Source: Maritimibacter alkaliphilus HTCC2654
GTDB lineage: Bacteria > Pseudomonadota > Alphaproteobacteria > Rhodobacterales > Rhodobacteraceae
NCBI RefSeq assembly: GCF_000152805.1
Contig: NZ_CH902578.1
Location: forward strand, 2,533,163 to 2,597,162
Direction: 5' to 3'
Length of the DNA stretch: 64,000 nucleotides
Below, piece after piece: positions 35,933 through 44,205 of this stretch (position 1 is the first letter of the stretch; every line of letters begins with the position of its first letter). The position numbers and the translations under genes are program-made. Below the pieces are notes generated by a model, which saw only the letters and a list, made by a program, of their open reading frames with translations, did no database searches and was not told where the DNA came from.

Positions 35933-36187
35933 ATGCAGCCTGTCACGATCTACACCACGCCGTTCTGCGGCTTCTGCCATGCGGCCAAACGGCTTCTCAC
36001 CTCGAAGGGGGTCGCCTTCGACGAAATCGACGTCAGCGTCGATCCGGCTTTGCGTCAGGACATGATGGCCAAGGCCGGCCGACACACCGTCCCGCAAATC
36101 TGGGTCGGGGAAACCCACGTCGGGGGCTTCGATGACCTGAACGCGCTCGAGCGTTCCGGGAAGCTCGACCCGCTTCTCGCAGCCTGA
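35933..36187 (+). CDS. grxC: Glutaredoxin 3
   Basis: An 84-residue glutathione-dependent thiol-disulfide oxidoreductase. The active site is FCGFCHAAKRLL with C12 and C15; the usual tetrad is CPYC, so here Pro-Tyr is replaced by Gly-Phe. The glutathione-binding TVPQIWVGETHVGGFDDL follows, and the protein ends LDPLLAA. The ATG at 35933 is preceded by GGAT/AAGGAT. The stop overlaps the next gene's start by one base (TGATG). Confidence 0.94.
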   Translation: MQPVTIYTTPFCGFCHAAKRLLTSKGVAFDEIDVSVDPALRQDMMAKAGRHTVPQIWVGETHVGGFDDLNALERSGKLDPLLAA

Positions 36188-37005
36188 TGCGCGCGGCGCT
36201 GATCCAGCTTTGTTCCGGTGATGACCCGGCGGCGAACCTTCCCGTGACGCTCGGGTTCGTCGCCAAGGCGGCCGAGGCGGGTGCCGAGCTGATCCTGACG
36301 CCGGAAGTGACGAATTGCGTCTCGACCTCCCGCAAGAGGCAGGCGGCTGTGCTTCAGCGCGAGGATGACGACATCACGCTCGCCGGATTGCAGGAGGCCG
36401 CGAAAGCACACGGGGTCTGGATTTCGGTGGGGTCTCTCGCGGTCAAGACCGACGACCCGGACGGGCGGTTTGCGAACCGATCCTACCTCATCGCCCCTTC
36501 GGGCGAAGTGACGGCGCGCTATGACAAGATCCATATGTTCGACGTCAACGTGTCGGAGACGGAGAGCTACCGCGAAAGCGCCGGATACAGGCCCGGAACG
36601 CGGGCCGTCGTCGCAGACACCGACACCGCGCGGATCGGCTTGACCATCTGTTACGACCTTCGATTTCCGCATCTCTACCGCGCGCTCGCACAAGCGGGTG
36701 CTCAGATCATCACCGTGCCGTCCGCCTTTTCGACCGGCACAGGCCCCGCGCACTGGGAGGTCTTGCTGCGGTCCCGAGCGATCGAAACCGGATGCTTCGT
36801 CCTGGCGGCGGCCCAGACCGGACAAAACACCGACAAACGCGCGACATACGGTCACGCCCTGGCCGTCGCCCCGTGGGGCGAGGTTCTGGCGGATGCGGGG
36901 ACGGAACCTTGCGTCACCTTGGTTGATCTCGACCTTGCGACCGTGGAAAAGTCGCGCAAACGCATTCCGTCGCTGTCACACGACCGCTCTTTCGAAAGAC
37001 CCTGA
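36187..37005 (+). CDS. Nitrilase-family carbon-nitrogen hydrolase (Nit1/deaminated glutathione amidase-like)
   Basis: A 272-residue amidase with the Glu-Lys-Cys triad: E40 in LTPEVTN, K114 in RYDKIHMFDV and C155 in LTICYDLRFPHLY. YDKIHMFDVNV and TGPAHWEVLLRSRAIE place it with Nit1-type amidases that hydrolyse deaminated glutathione, a metabolite-repair reaction; the grxC neighbour fits a glutathione link. The start overlaps the grxC stop, and its own stop overlaps the MarR gene start (TGATG), giving a tight three-gene unit. Confidence 0.88.
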   Translation: MRAALIQLCSGDDPAANLPVTLGFVAKAAEAGAELILTPEVTNCVSTSRKRQAAVLQREDDDITLAGLQEAAKAHGVWISVGSLAVKTDDPDGRFANRSYLIAPSGEVTARYDKIHMFDVNVSETESYRESAGYRPGTRAVVADTDTARIGLTICYDLRFPHLYRALAQAGAQIITVPSAFSTGTGPAHWEVLLRSRAIETGCFVLAAAQTGQNTDKRATYGHALAVAPWGEVLADAGTEPCVTLVDLDLATVEKSRKRIPSLSHDRSFERP

Positions 37006-37451
37006 TGCCAGATAGCACCGCCGATAGCCTTTCGGTCGCCCTGTTCAGCGAGATGTTCATGGCGGACCAGTTGGCGCGCACGGCGTTGTCGAAGGCGCTG
37101 CCCAAGGGGATGGAACTCAGCCACTTTTCCGTGCTCAACCATCTGGCGCGGGCGGGCGAGCCGAAAAGCCCCGCGCAACTCGCAAAGTCGTTTCACGTGA
37201 CGCGCGGCGCGATGACCAACACCCTGAACAAGCTGGAATGGGCCGGGCACATTCATATTCACCCCGACTGGGACGATGCCCGGCGCAAACAGGTCACGAT
37301 TTCGCCCGCCGGCCGCAAGGCGCGGGACGCCGCCCTGGCCTCGATCACCCCGATCATTTCCGATGTGGTGCGGTCCATCGGAACCGAAAAGGTTCGCTCG
37401 ATGCTGCCCATTCTGCGGGCCATGCGCGAACGCTTCGACGCGCAGGACTGA
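37005..37451 (+). CDS. MarR-family transcriptional regulator
   Basis: A 148-residue winged-helix regulator. The DNA-binding region is at about residues 40-100: LSHFSVLNHLARAGEPKSPA for the start of the helix-turn-helix, FHVTRGAMTNTLNKLEWAG for the recognition helix, and HPDWDDARRKQVTISPAG for the wing. Terminal helices would form the dimer. Ligand and targets are unknown; coupling to the amidase and grxC suggests thiol or redox control. The start overlaps the amidase stop by one base. A terminator hairpin follows. Confidence 0.88.
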   Translation: MPDSTADSLSVALFSEMFMADQLARTALSKALPKGMELSHFSVLNHLARAGEPKSPAQLAKSFHVTRGAMTNTLNKLEWAGHIHIHPDWDDARRKQVTISPAGRKARDAALASITPIISDVVRSIGTEKVRSMLPILRAMRERFDAQD

Positions 37452-37462
37452 CCAACGAAAAA

Positions 37463-37484
37463 GGGCCGCCCGATCAGGCAGCCC
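37463..37484. terminator. Bidirectional terminator between marR-like gene and secB
   Basis: GGGCCGCC (37463-37470) and GGCAGCCC (37477-37484) pair with one mismatch around CGATCA. On the minus strand CCCTTTTTCGTT follows, so it best serves secB; on the plus strand a weaker T-containing tail follows. Confidence 0.65.
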
Positions 37485-37507
37485 TCGGTTGTTTCATGCG
37501 CTCAGGC

Positions 37508-38002
37508 TCAGTTGGCCTTGGCGGCTTCGCCCTGTTGCTGACGACGGGCGAGTTCGGTGCGATACAGCTGCACGAAGTCAACGTTGTCGAGGTTCACCGG
37601 CGGGAAGCCCCCGTCGCGGGTCACGTCCGACACGATGCGCCGCACGAACGGGAAAAGCTGGCGCGGGCATTCGATCAGAAGGAACGGGTGAAGCTGATCT
37701 TCGGGCACGTTCTCGATGTGGAACAGGCCGGAATATTCCAGTTCCATGATGAACAGCTGGGCATCGTTGCCTTTGTTCGTCGAGACGACCTTGTACTTGG
37801 TGATGACCTCGTACTGGTTTTCGACCTGACGCTTCTTGGCATCCAGCGCGACCTCGACCTTGAGGTCGGGCTGCATTTCGCCGGTCATGCCTTTCTGCAC
37901 CACGATGTTCTCGAACGACATATCCCGAATGAACTGTCCGAGAATACGCATCACGGGTTGCGTGGGTTGCTGCGGTGCGCCGGTGGGGGCTTCGTCCGCC
38001 AT
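37508..38002 (-). CDS. secB: Protein-export chaperone SecB
   Basis: Cytosolic tetrameric chaperone that holds preproteins unfolded and hands them to SecA. The 164-residue protein has RILGQFIRDMSFEN at about 19-32, VIPEDQLHPFLLIECPRQLF-type sequence (here VPEDQLHPFLLIECPRQLFP), and VRRIVSDVTRDGGFPPVNLD. The ATG at 38002 follows GGGAGAAAG; an upstream in-frame reading is not family-like. The extra carboxy tail RQQQGEAAKAN is ordinary for alphaproteobacteria. It diverges from idi. Confidence 0.96.
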   Translation of the reverse strand: MADEAPTGAPQQPTQPVMRILGQFIRDMSFENIVVQKGMTGEMQPDLKVEVALDAKKRQVENQYEVITKYKVVSTNKGNDAQLFIMELEYSGLFHIENVPEDQLHPFLLIECPRQLFPFVRRIVSDVTRDGGFPPVNLDNVDFVQLYRTELARRQQQGEAAKAN

Positions 38003-38106
38003 AATCTTTCTCCCTGGAATCCAAAGTCGCGGCTTTCTAGCAAGAAGCGGCGAGGGCCTCAACGACAACCCTTCCTTGTCGGTGCGTGCAAAGGTATCAG
38101 CGACAT

Positions 38107-38628
38107 ATGGCACACATGATCCCCGCCTGGGTGGATGGCACCCTGCAACCCGTCGAAAAGCTCGCCGCGCATGTCGAAGGGCTGCGGCATCGTGCGGTGT
38201 CGGTGTTCCTGATCCACGACGACGAAATCCTGATCCAGCAACGCGCTACCGGGAAATATCATACGCCCGGTCTTTGGGCGAACACCTGCTGCACCCATCC
38301 CCATTGGGACGAAGCGCCGCTCGCCTGCGCGATCCGTCGGTTGGACGAGGAACTGGGGATCAAGGGCGTCGATCCGGTCTGGAAAGATCAGATCGAATAT
38401 CGCGCCGATGTCGGGGATGGCCTGACAGAGCACGAGGTTGTCGATCTTTTTCTCGTGCAGACCGATGTCCGCCCCGTCCTGCACCTGAACCCGGAAGAGG
38501 TCGACGGTGTGCGTTGGGTGTCACTGACCGATCTGGAAGACGAGGTCGCACGCCACCCCGAACGGTTCACGCCGTGGCTTCGGATTTACCTCGCCGAGCA
38601 CAAGTTGTCAGTGTTTGGTCCAGCCTGA
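38107..38628 (+). CDS. idi: Isopentenyl-diphosphate delta-isomerase, type I
   Basis: Interconverts IPP and DMAPP, the isoprenoid building blocks used for quinones and, in photosynthetic relatives, carotenoids and bacteriochlorophyll. The 173-residue Nudix-fold protein shows RHRAVSVFLIHDDEILIQQR, the catalytic-cysteine region GLWANTCCTHPHW, the Nudix-like AIRRLDEELGI and the catalytic glutamate region TEHEVVDLFLV. Start is the ATG at 38107; GTG 38086 and ATG 38116 are alternatives. It overlaps convergent fxsA by 21 bases. Confidence 0.93.
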   Translation: MAHMIPAWVDGTLQPVEKLAAHVEGLRHRAVSVFLIHDDEILIQQRATGKYHTPGLWANTCCTHPHWDEAPLACAIRRLDEELGIKGVDPVWKDQIEYRADVGDGLTEHEVVDLFLVQTDVRPVLHLNPEEVDGVRWVSLTDLEDEVARHPERFTPWLRIYLAEHKLSVFGPA

Positions 38629-39102
38629 GGGCCCGCGCGTCGGTTCATGCGTCGGTTTCTTCGGCGGGCTGACGTCTTCGTACTCCCCGTCGATCACGTC
38701 AGTCGACGAATAGGTGTGCGTCTGTCCGCCCGAATGGACGGTAAAGCTTTTGTTCACCTGCACGCGCCGCGAAATCTGTTTGAACGCCCAGCGCCGCACC
38801 GCTGGGACGAGCAGAAGGAAGCCGACCGTGTCGGTGAAGAAGCCGGGGGTCAGCAGCAGCGCGCCGGAGAACAGGATCATCGCGCCGTGGGCAAGCGGTT
38901 CGGACGGATCGGACAGCTGTTTGAAGCTGTCACGGACCTGACCCAGCGCGATCGCCCCCTGCGCGCGGACCATGTACGACCCGATGATCGCCGTCACGAG
39001 AACGATGAGAAGGGTGGGCCAGAGCCCGATCAGCCCGCCGACCTGAATGAAAAGTCCGATCTCGACCAACGGAACGGCGATGAACGCAAGCAAGAGCCAC
39101 AT
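38608..39102 (-). CDS. fxsA: FxsA-family membrane protein
   Basis: A 164-residue inner-membrane protein with hydrophobic segments at about 3-22, 26-46 and 74-98 and a hydrophilic carboxy tail. MVRAQGAIALGQVR and GALLLTPGFFTDTVGFLLLVP with AVR are the FxsA family signatures. In E. coli overproduction alleviates F-exclusion of phage T7; the native role is unknown. Its last 21 bases overlap the end of idi. It diverges from timA across 104 bases that must hold both promoters. Confidence 0.9.
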   Translation of the reverse strand: MWLLLAFIAVPLVEIGLFIQVGGLIGLWPTLLIVLVTAIIGSYMVRAQGAIALGQVRDSFKQLSDPSEPLAHGAMILFSGALLLTPGFFTDTVGFLLLVPAVRRWAFKQISRRVQVNKSFTVHSGGQTHTYSSTDVIDGEYEDVSPPKKPTHEPTRGPSGWTKH

Positions 39103-39206
39103 GGCATCCTCATATCGTGTTTGGGGGCTGGTAGACTTGCTCCCGCCCAGCGCCTACATATGTTCCGAACGCGGAAAATCAAACCGCGCCCTGAAATGAG
39201 GTTCGA

Positions 39207-39866
39207 ATGTCTTCACCGATCATCCAGCTGATCGTTCTCGCCGCCATCGCGATTTTCCTGATCCTTCGCCTGCGCGACGTCCTCGGCACGCGGGAAGGGT
39301 TCGAAAAGCCTGTGGTTTCCCGGACCGAGTCCCAACGGGTCGACAACCGCGGTAAATTCGAGGTGATCGAGGGGGGTCCGGACACGGACATCACCGACCA
39401 CGTCGAAGACCCGGCCAGCATCGAGGCGCTTGCCAAGATGAAAGGCGCCGAACGGTCCTTCGCCGTCGGGGATTTCCTGAACGGGGCGCGTGGCGCGTAT
39501 GAGATGATCCTCATGGCGTTCGAGGCCGGTGAACTGGACAAGATCAAGCCGTTTCTGTCGGACGAGGTTTACGAAAGCTTCGCCACCGTCGTCGAACAGC
39601 GTGAAAAGGACGGCTACAAGATCGACGCGAACTTCGTCGGCCTGCGCGAAATGAAGCTGGTCGAGGCCGAATTCGATGATGAAAGCCGCGAAGGCGAAAT
39701 CACCATCCGCTTCATCGGTGAAATCACCTCTGTCGTGCGCGACAAGTCCGGCGAGATCGTCGAGGGCAATCCGACCGAGGTGAAGCGGCAGAAAGACGTC
39801 TGGACCTTTGCCCGGATCATGGGGTCCGAGAACCCGAACTGGCAGCTCGTCGCCACGGGCGGTTGA
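39207..39866 (+). CDS. timA: Tim44/TimA-family membrane-anchored protein
   Basis: A 219-residue protein with an amino-terminal membrane anchor (IIQLIVLAAIAIFLILRL, residues 5-22) followed by a Tim44-like domain (about 70-219): FLNGARGAYEMILMAFEAGE, then DKIKPFLSDEVYESFATVVE and DVWTFARIMGSENPNWQLVA. It is the bacterial relative of the mitochondrial import protein Tim44; in Caulobacter TimA is a membrane-tethered protein of this type. mltA begins one base after its stop, so the two are coupled. Confidence 0.9.
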   Translation: MSSPIIQLIVLAAIAIFLILRLRDVLGTREGFEKPVVSRTESQRVDNRGKFEVIEGGPDTDITDHVEDPASIEALAKMKGAERSFAVGDFLNGARGAYEMILMAFEAGELDKIKPFLSDEVYESFATVVEQREKDGYKIDANFVGLREMKLVEAEFDDESREGEITIRFIGEITSVVRDKSGEIVEGNPTEVKRQKDVWTFARIMGSENPNWQLVATGG

Positions 39867-39867
39867 C

Positions 39868-40908
39868 GTGGGCAAGCTGGTCGGCCTCGCACTTGCAGGG
39901 CTGATCGCCTTGGCCGCGCCCGCGCGCGCGGAGCTTGTGGAAGCTGAAATCACGCTGCTCGACTTCACCGACCTCGTGGGGTGGGAGCTCGACGATCATC
40001 AGGCGGCGTTCGACGCGTTTCTTCACACCTGCGAACTGCTGGACGATCCGCAATGGGATCCGATCTGTTCCATAGGGTTCGATTTTACCGGGGCGCCGAA
40101 AGCGTTTTTCGAGTTGTTCTTTCGCCCTGTGAAGATCGAAGATGGGCAGCCGGGTGTTTTCACCGCCTACTACGAACCCGAAATCCGGGGGTCCGAGCGC
40201 CGCACCGGGCGGTACGACATCCCCGTCTATCGCCGCCCCCCCGAAATCGCCGCCGGAACCGCGAATTACACCCGTCGCGAAATCGAAGAGGACGGTGTGC
40301 TCGAAGGGCGCGGGCTTGAGATCGCGTGGGTCGAAGACCCGGTGGAACTCCAGTTTCTGCAAATTCAGGGGTCGGGCCGGATCAAGCTGCCCGATGGCTC
40401 ATCCATCCGGCTCGGATTCGGGGGTCACAACGGCCACAGCTTTCGCTCGCTCGGGGACGAATTGGTGCGGCGCGGCATTTACAACATCCATCAGGTCTCG
40501 GCCGAGGTCATCAAGAATTGGGTATCGCGCAACCCTGTCGAAGGCCGCGACCTACTGAGCCACAACACGTCTTACGTGTTCTTCACCGAGCTTGAACATC
40601 TGCCGTCGCATTCCGGTCCGATCGGCGCAATGGCACGGTCGATTTCCGCGGGTCGGACCTTGGCGGTCGATCCGGCCTATACCCCGCTTGGCGCGCCGGT
40701 CTGGATCGAAAAGGGCGGGGCCGAACCGTTTTCGCGCCTGATGGTCGCGCAGGACACCGGATCGCGCATCAAGGGCGCGCAACGGGCCGACATTTTCTGG
40801 GGCACCGGCGACGAAGCCGGGAAGGCGGCCGGGCGGATCAAGGACGCCGGGCGCATGGTCGTCCTCCTTCCGATCCAGCGTGCTTACGCGCTCGCCCCGG
40901 AGGAATAG
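39868..40908 (+). CDS. mltA: Membrane-bound lytic murein transglycosylase A
   Basis: Cleaves peptidoglycan glycan strands with formation of 1,6-anhydro ends. The 346-residue protein starts at GTG 39868 and has a signal peptide (GKLVGLALAGLIALAAPARA), then the MltA domain (GVFTAYYEPEIRGSERRTGR; LQFLQIQGSGRIKLPDG; HNTSYVFF) and a carboxy 3D domain (AVDPAYTPLGAPVWI; AQDTGSRIKGAQRADIFWG with the catalytic Asp region). No lipobox cysteine is visible, so it is probably soluble in the periplasm despite the name. An earlier in-frame ATG at 39808 would overlap timA by 59 bases. Confidence 0.93.
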   Translation: MGKLVGLALAGLIALAAPARAELVEAEITLLDFTDLVGWELDDHQAAFDAFLHTCELLDDPQWDPICSIGFDFTGAPKAFFELFFRPVKIEDGQPGVFTAYYEPEIRGSERRTGRYDIPVYRRPPEIAAGTANYTRREIEEDGVLEGRGLEIAWVEDPVELQFLQIQGSGRIKLPDGSSIRLGFGGHNGHSFRSLGDELVRRGIYNIHQVSAEVIKNWVSRNPVEGRDLLSHNTSYVFFTELEHLPSHSGPIGAMARSISAGRTLAVDPAYTPLGAPVWIEKGGAEPFSRLMVAQDTGSRIKGAQRADIFWGTGDEAGKAAGRIKDAGRMVVLLPIQRAYALAPEE

Positions 40909-40910
40909 GT

Positions 40911-41504
40911 TTGGCGCGGCGACCCCGGCATCTGAGTGCCGACGAAAAGGCACTCTGGGACGAGGTTGCGAAACGGGCGACGCCGATGCATCCGACGCGA
41001 ACCCAGGAAACGGCGAGCGAGGCTTTGGTGTCGAAGCCGAAGCCCGCGCCGCCGTCACCGGACATCAAACCTTTTCGGATCGGAACGCGGTCGGACACCA
41101 AACTGCCCTCGAACGATCTGGCGCCGAAGGTCGAAGACAGCGTGGCCCGTGCGCCCGTCGCGATGGATCGGAAACGCTACCAGCAGATGAAACGCGGCAA
41201 GCTGTCGCCCGAAGCGCGGATCGACCTTCATGGTCTGACCATGGCGCAGGCGCACCCGCGTCTTTTGTCTTTCATCATGAACTCGGTCGCCGAGGGGCGG
41301 CGGTTCGTTCTGGTCATTACGGGCAAGGGCAAGTCGCGACCCGACGACGGCCCGATCCCCGAACGCCACGGCGTCTTGCGGCATCAGGTTCCGCACTGGC
41401 TGAACTCGCCACCGCTACGGTCCCACGTCCTCCAGATTTCCGAGGCGAACCGAAAGCACGGTGGTCTGGGCGCCTATTACGTTTACCTGCGCCGGCCCCG
41501 CTAG
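40911..41504 (+). CDS. Smr-domain protein
   Basis: A 197-residue protein whose carboxy half (about 105-197) is a Smr domain: [47 protein letters not shown], and GAYYVYLRR at the end. Smr domains have nicking or ribosome-rescue endonuclease activity in characterised relatives. The amino half is basic and unstructured. The start is a TTG at 40911 just after the mltA stop, with GGAGG seven bases upstream. Its TAG interlocks with the dnaQ stop in CTAG at 41501-41504. Confidence 0.88.
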   Translation: MARRPRHLSADEKALWDEVAKRATPMHPTRTQETASEALVSKPKPAPPSPDIKPFRIGTRSDTKLPSNDLAPKVEDSVARAPVAMDRKRYQQMKRGKLSPEARIDLHGLTMAQAHPRLLSFIMNSVAEGRRFVLVITGKGKSRPDDGPIPERHGVLRHQVPHWLNSPPLRSHVLQISEANRKHGGLGAYYVYLRRPR

Positions 41505-42193
41505 GCGAGTTTGGACCAGAGCGCAGACGCGCCGAGTTTTTCCACAAATGCCTGATGTGCCGCGCGTTCTTCTTCGGTGATCCGCGATGGCAGGGCTTCA
41601 GGTCGGGGCCGGGGGCGCCAATCCTCGTTCTGTGTCGTGTCGGACGTTTGCGACCCGCCACCGCCAAGCACCAGGTCGGGCTGTCGGCCACCGATCAGCT
41701 CCAGATAGACTTCGGCCAGAATTTCCGAGTCGAGCAACGCGCCGTGCAGCGTGCGGTGCGAGTTGTCGATCCCGAAGCGGCGGCATAGGGCATCGAGCGA
41801 ATTGCCCGCACCCGGAAACTTCTTGCGCGCGATGAGGAGCGTATCGATGGATTGATCCATCGGGATCTGCCGCCGTTTGCACCAGCCAAGTTCGGCGTTC
41901 AGAAACGGAACGTCGAAGGACGCATTGTGGATGACGAGCTTCGCGTCCCCGATGAATTCGAGAAACGCATCCGCGATATCGGCGAACACCGGGTAGTCCT
42001 TCAGGAATTCCTCGGACAATCCGTGGACCGCGAAGGCCCCCTCCGGCATATCGCGCTGCGGGTTGATGTACTGGTGATAGGTCCGGCCCGTCGGCATGTG
42101 ATTGAACAGCTCGACCGCCCCGATCTCTACCATCCGGTCGCCCGTCTTGGGATCGAATCCCGTGGTTTCGGTGTCGAGCACGATCTCACGCAT
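41501..42193 (-). CDS. dnaQ: DNA polymerase III epsilon subunit (proofreading exonuclease)
   Basis: The 3'-5' exonuclease of the replicative polymerase. In the 230-residue protein Exo I is [19 protein letters not shown], Exo [18 protein letters not shown], and Exo [17 protein letters not shown], supplying the DEDDh metal-binding set. The carboxy tail (about 175-230) should bind the polymerase alpha subunit. The ATG at 42193 overlaps the coaE stop by eight bases. Last gene of the maf-aroE-coaE-dnaQ operon, an origin-proximal cluster in alphaproteobacteria. Confidence 0.96.
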   Translation of the reverse strand: MREIVLDTETTGFDPKTGDRMVEIGAVELFNHMPTGRTYHQYINPQRDMPEGAFAVHGLSEEFLKDYPVFADIADAFLEFIGDAKLVIHNASFDVPFLNAELGWCKRRQIPMDQSIDTLLIARKKFPGAGNSLDALCRRFGIDNSHRTLHGALLDSEILAEVYLELIGGRQPDLVLGGGGSQTSDTTQNEDWRPRPRPEALPSRITEEERAAHQAFVEKLGASALWSKLA

Positions 42194-42779
42194 CAGCCAA
42201 TTTCCTTCGGATATCGTCGAGCACAGACTGGACCTGCGCCTGCGCGGCTTCAAGTGTCAGGGTTTCGATGATGTAGTCCGCCTTCGCCCGTTTTTCGGCA
42301 TCCGGGGTTTGTTTCGCGCGGATGCTTTCGAATGTCGCCTCATCCATCGTTCCACGTGCCAGAACCCGCTCGCGCTGGACGTCTTCGGGGGCCGAGACGA
42401 CAACGACCGCGTCCATGGCGGTGTTTCCGCCTGTTTCGAACAAAAGCGGGATGTCCAGAACCACCAGATCGGCAGAGGTGTCCGCGAGAAAGGCGGCGCG
42501 GTCCTGCGCCACGAGGGGATGAACGATCATTTCGATCTGTTTCAACGCGGAGGGGTCTTCGGCCATCCAGCGTTTCAACGCCTCGCGGCTTACGGCCCCA
42601 TCTTCGATCACGTCCGGGCGCAAGGCCCGAAACGGCTCGACCGCCGCGCCGCCCGAGGCGTAAAGCCGATGAACGGCGGCATCCGCATCCCAGACCGGAA
42701 CGCCCGCTTCCGCGAACATTCTGGCCGTCGTACTTTTGCCCATGCCGATGGAGCCGGTCAGTCCGATGATAAAGGTCAT
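42186..42779 (-). CDS. coaE: Dephospho-CoA kinase
   Basis: Phosphorylates dephospho-CoA, the final step of coenzyme A synthesis. The 197-residue protein has the P-loop [19 protein letters not shown] at about 6-24, [13 protein letters not shown] for substrate binding, [11 protein letters not shown] as the lid/Walker B region, and [17 protein letters not shown] before the last helices. Start overlaps the aroE stop by four bases (ATGA), stop overlaps dnaQ. Confidence 0.96.
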   Translation of the reverse strand: MTFIIGLTGSIGMGKSTTARMFAEAGVPVWDADAAVHRLYASGGAAVEPFRALRPDVIEDGAVSREALKRWMAEDPSALKQIEMIVHPLVAQDRAAFLADTSADLVVLDIPLLFETGGNTAMDAVVVVSAPEDVQRERVLARGTMDEATFESIRAKQTPDAEKRAKADYIIETLTLEAAQAQVQSVLDDIRRKLADA

Positions 42780-43609
42780 GAGGCCGCGGCGATCCTTGCA
42801 TCTTCGTCATTTGGCGGTCGCTGGCCGAACCACCGTTCGAAACTGGGGGACGCCTGGCAGATCAACATCCCGACACCGTCGGCGACATGACACCCATAGG
42901 CGGCAGCCTGTTGCAAAAACCGGGTCGCAGGCGGGTCGACCGTCAGATCGCAGGCGACCGCGCCCGGCGTCAGCCCGTCCAGCGGCACGCGAAAGTCCGA
43001 GTTGCCGCGGGTTCCCAGAGGCGTCGCGTTCACCACCGTCGCGGCCCCTTCCGCCATATTCCCCGCCTTCAGCCAATCGACGACCTCGATCCGGGTGCCG
43101 AATTCGCTGCGAAGCTGCTCGGCCTTCGGGCGGGTGCGCGATGTCAGGCGGATCTGTCCGACCCCGACCTCGATCAAGGCCGAGATCACGACGCGGGCCG
43201 CGCGCCCGGCGCCGAAAATGGCAGCGGGGCCAAGGCGCGCATCCCACCCAGGCACACTCAGACGGATGTTTTCGATGAAACCGTAGCCATCGGTGTTGTC
43301 GGCATGGATTTTCCCATCACGCCGGAAGATGAGCGTGTTCGCACCAGACATCAGCGCAGCGCGGTCCGTGATGATATCGGCATGATCCAGAACGGCCTTT
43401 TGGTAAGCCGCCGAGATATGGAGCCCCACGAAACCGGCTTTGGGAAGCGCCGAGATCACATCGCCGATATCCTGCGGCTCGACCGTCAACGGAAGGTAGC
43501 GACCGGGAAGCTGCGTCGCCCAGAGCCAGTGGTCGAACAACACCGGCAACCGGCTGGTTTCGCCGGGTGCAAGCATGACCGCTGCTATGGGCGTCGACGC
43601 CTCGCTCAT
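42776..43609 (-). CDS. aroE: Shikimate dehydrogenase
   Basis: Reduces 3-dehydroshikimate to shikimate with NADPH in aromatic amino-acid synthesis. The 277-residue protein contains GFVGLHISAAYQKAVL in the shikimate-binding region (the usual form is G-x-NVTxPxK, so this site is divergent), NTDGYGFIENIR, AAIFGAGRAARVVISAL as the dinucleotide-binding loop, and VNATPLGTRGN. The weak substrate loop (HISAAYQK instead of NVTIPHK) means a YdiB/AroE-like paralogue cannot be excluded, though the lysine is kept and genomic context supports AroE. Coupled to maf upstream and coaE downstream by ATGA overlaps. Confidence 0.88.
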   Translation of the reverse strand: MSEASTPIAAVMLAPGETSRLPVLFDHWLWATQLPGRYLPLTVEPQDIGDVISALPKAGFVGLHISAAYQKAVLDHADIITDRAALMSGANTLIFRRDGKIHADNTDGYGFIENIRLSVPGWDARLGPAAIFGAGRAARVVISALIEVGVGQIRLTSRTRPKAEQLRSEFGTRIEVVDWLKAGNMAEGAATVVNATPLGTRGNSDFRVPLDGLTPGAVACDLTVDPPATRFLQQAAAYGCHVADGVGMLICQASPSFERWFGQRPPNDEDARIAAAS

Positions 43610-44205
43610 GTCTCAAGGTCTCCCCTCACGATGAGATAGGATATCAACTCGGTCAGCGGCAACCCGAGAACGTTGAAATACGATCCGTCGATCTGTGAGA
43701 AGAGCCGGACCCCTTCTTCCTCGAGTTTGTAGGACCCGACCGAGTGCCGGATGCAGTCCCAGTTCCTGTCGACGTAATCTTTCACATAGGCATCGCTCAA
43801 TTGCCGCATAGTCATGCGGACCATACCGACATGGCGCCAGACGGGTTCGTAATCGTGATAGATGACTGCGGCCGACATCAAGTGATGCGTCTGGCCAGAT
43901 AGTCGGGCCAACTGTTCCCGCGCCACTTCGGGCGTCTCGGGTTTGTTCAGAATCTCACCTTTCAGCGCCGCGACCTGATCGCAGCCCAGCACAAGCGAGG
44001 TTGGGTTTTTCTGCCCGACCTTGCGCGCCTTGTATTCCGCCAAAGCGTCCGCGACATCGCGCGGGGTCGCTTGTTCGGCGGCCAGACCCGCCCGGATTGC
44101 GGATTCGTCGATCCGCGCCGGTTCGACATTGAAGGCGATCCCGGCGTTCGCCAGCAATGTCGCCCGAATTTCGGACCCGGAAGCGAGGATCAGTCGTGTC
44201 GGCAT
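43606..44205 (-). CDS. maf: Maf-family nucleotide pyrophosphatase
   Basis: A 199-residue house-cleaning enzyme that hydrolyses modified nucleoside triphosphates. LILASGSEIRATLLANAGI is the Maf amino motif (usual form SxSxxRxxLL), LVLGCDQVAAL the metal-binding core, and SYKLEEEGVRLFSQIDGSYF with NVLGLPL the carboxy signature. The ATG at 44205 opens the operon. The family also has a septum-formation phenotype in Bacillus. Its upstream side is the 526-base candidate origin. Confidence 0.94.
   Translation of the reverse strand: MPTRLILASGSEIRATLLANAGIAFNVEPARIDESAIRAGLAAEQATPRDVADALAEYKARKVGQKNPTSLVLGCDQVAALKGEILNKPETPEVAREQLARLSGQTHHLMSAAVIYHDYEPVWRHVGMVRMTMRQLSDAYVKDYVDRNWDCIRHSVGSYKLEEEGVRLFSQIDGSYFNVLGLPLTELISYLIVRGDLET

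Noticed and set aside
37190..37205. A parS-like sequence in the MarR-family gene (CGTTTCACGTGACGCG)
   Set aside because: Only 12 of 16 bases match and the right half-site is poor; it falls in a codon context (SFHVTRG) common in winged-helix proteins.
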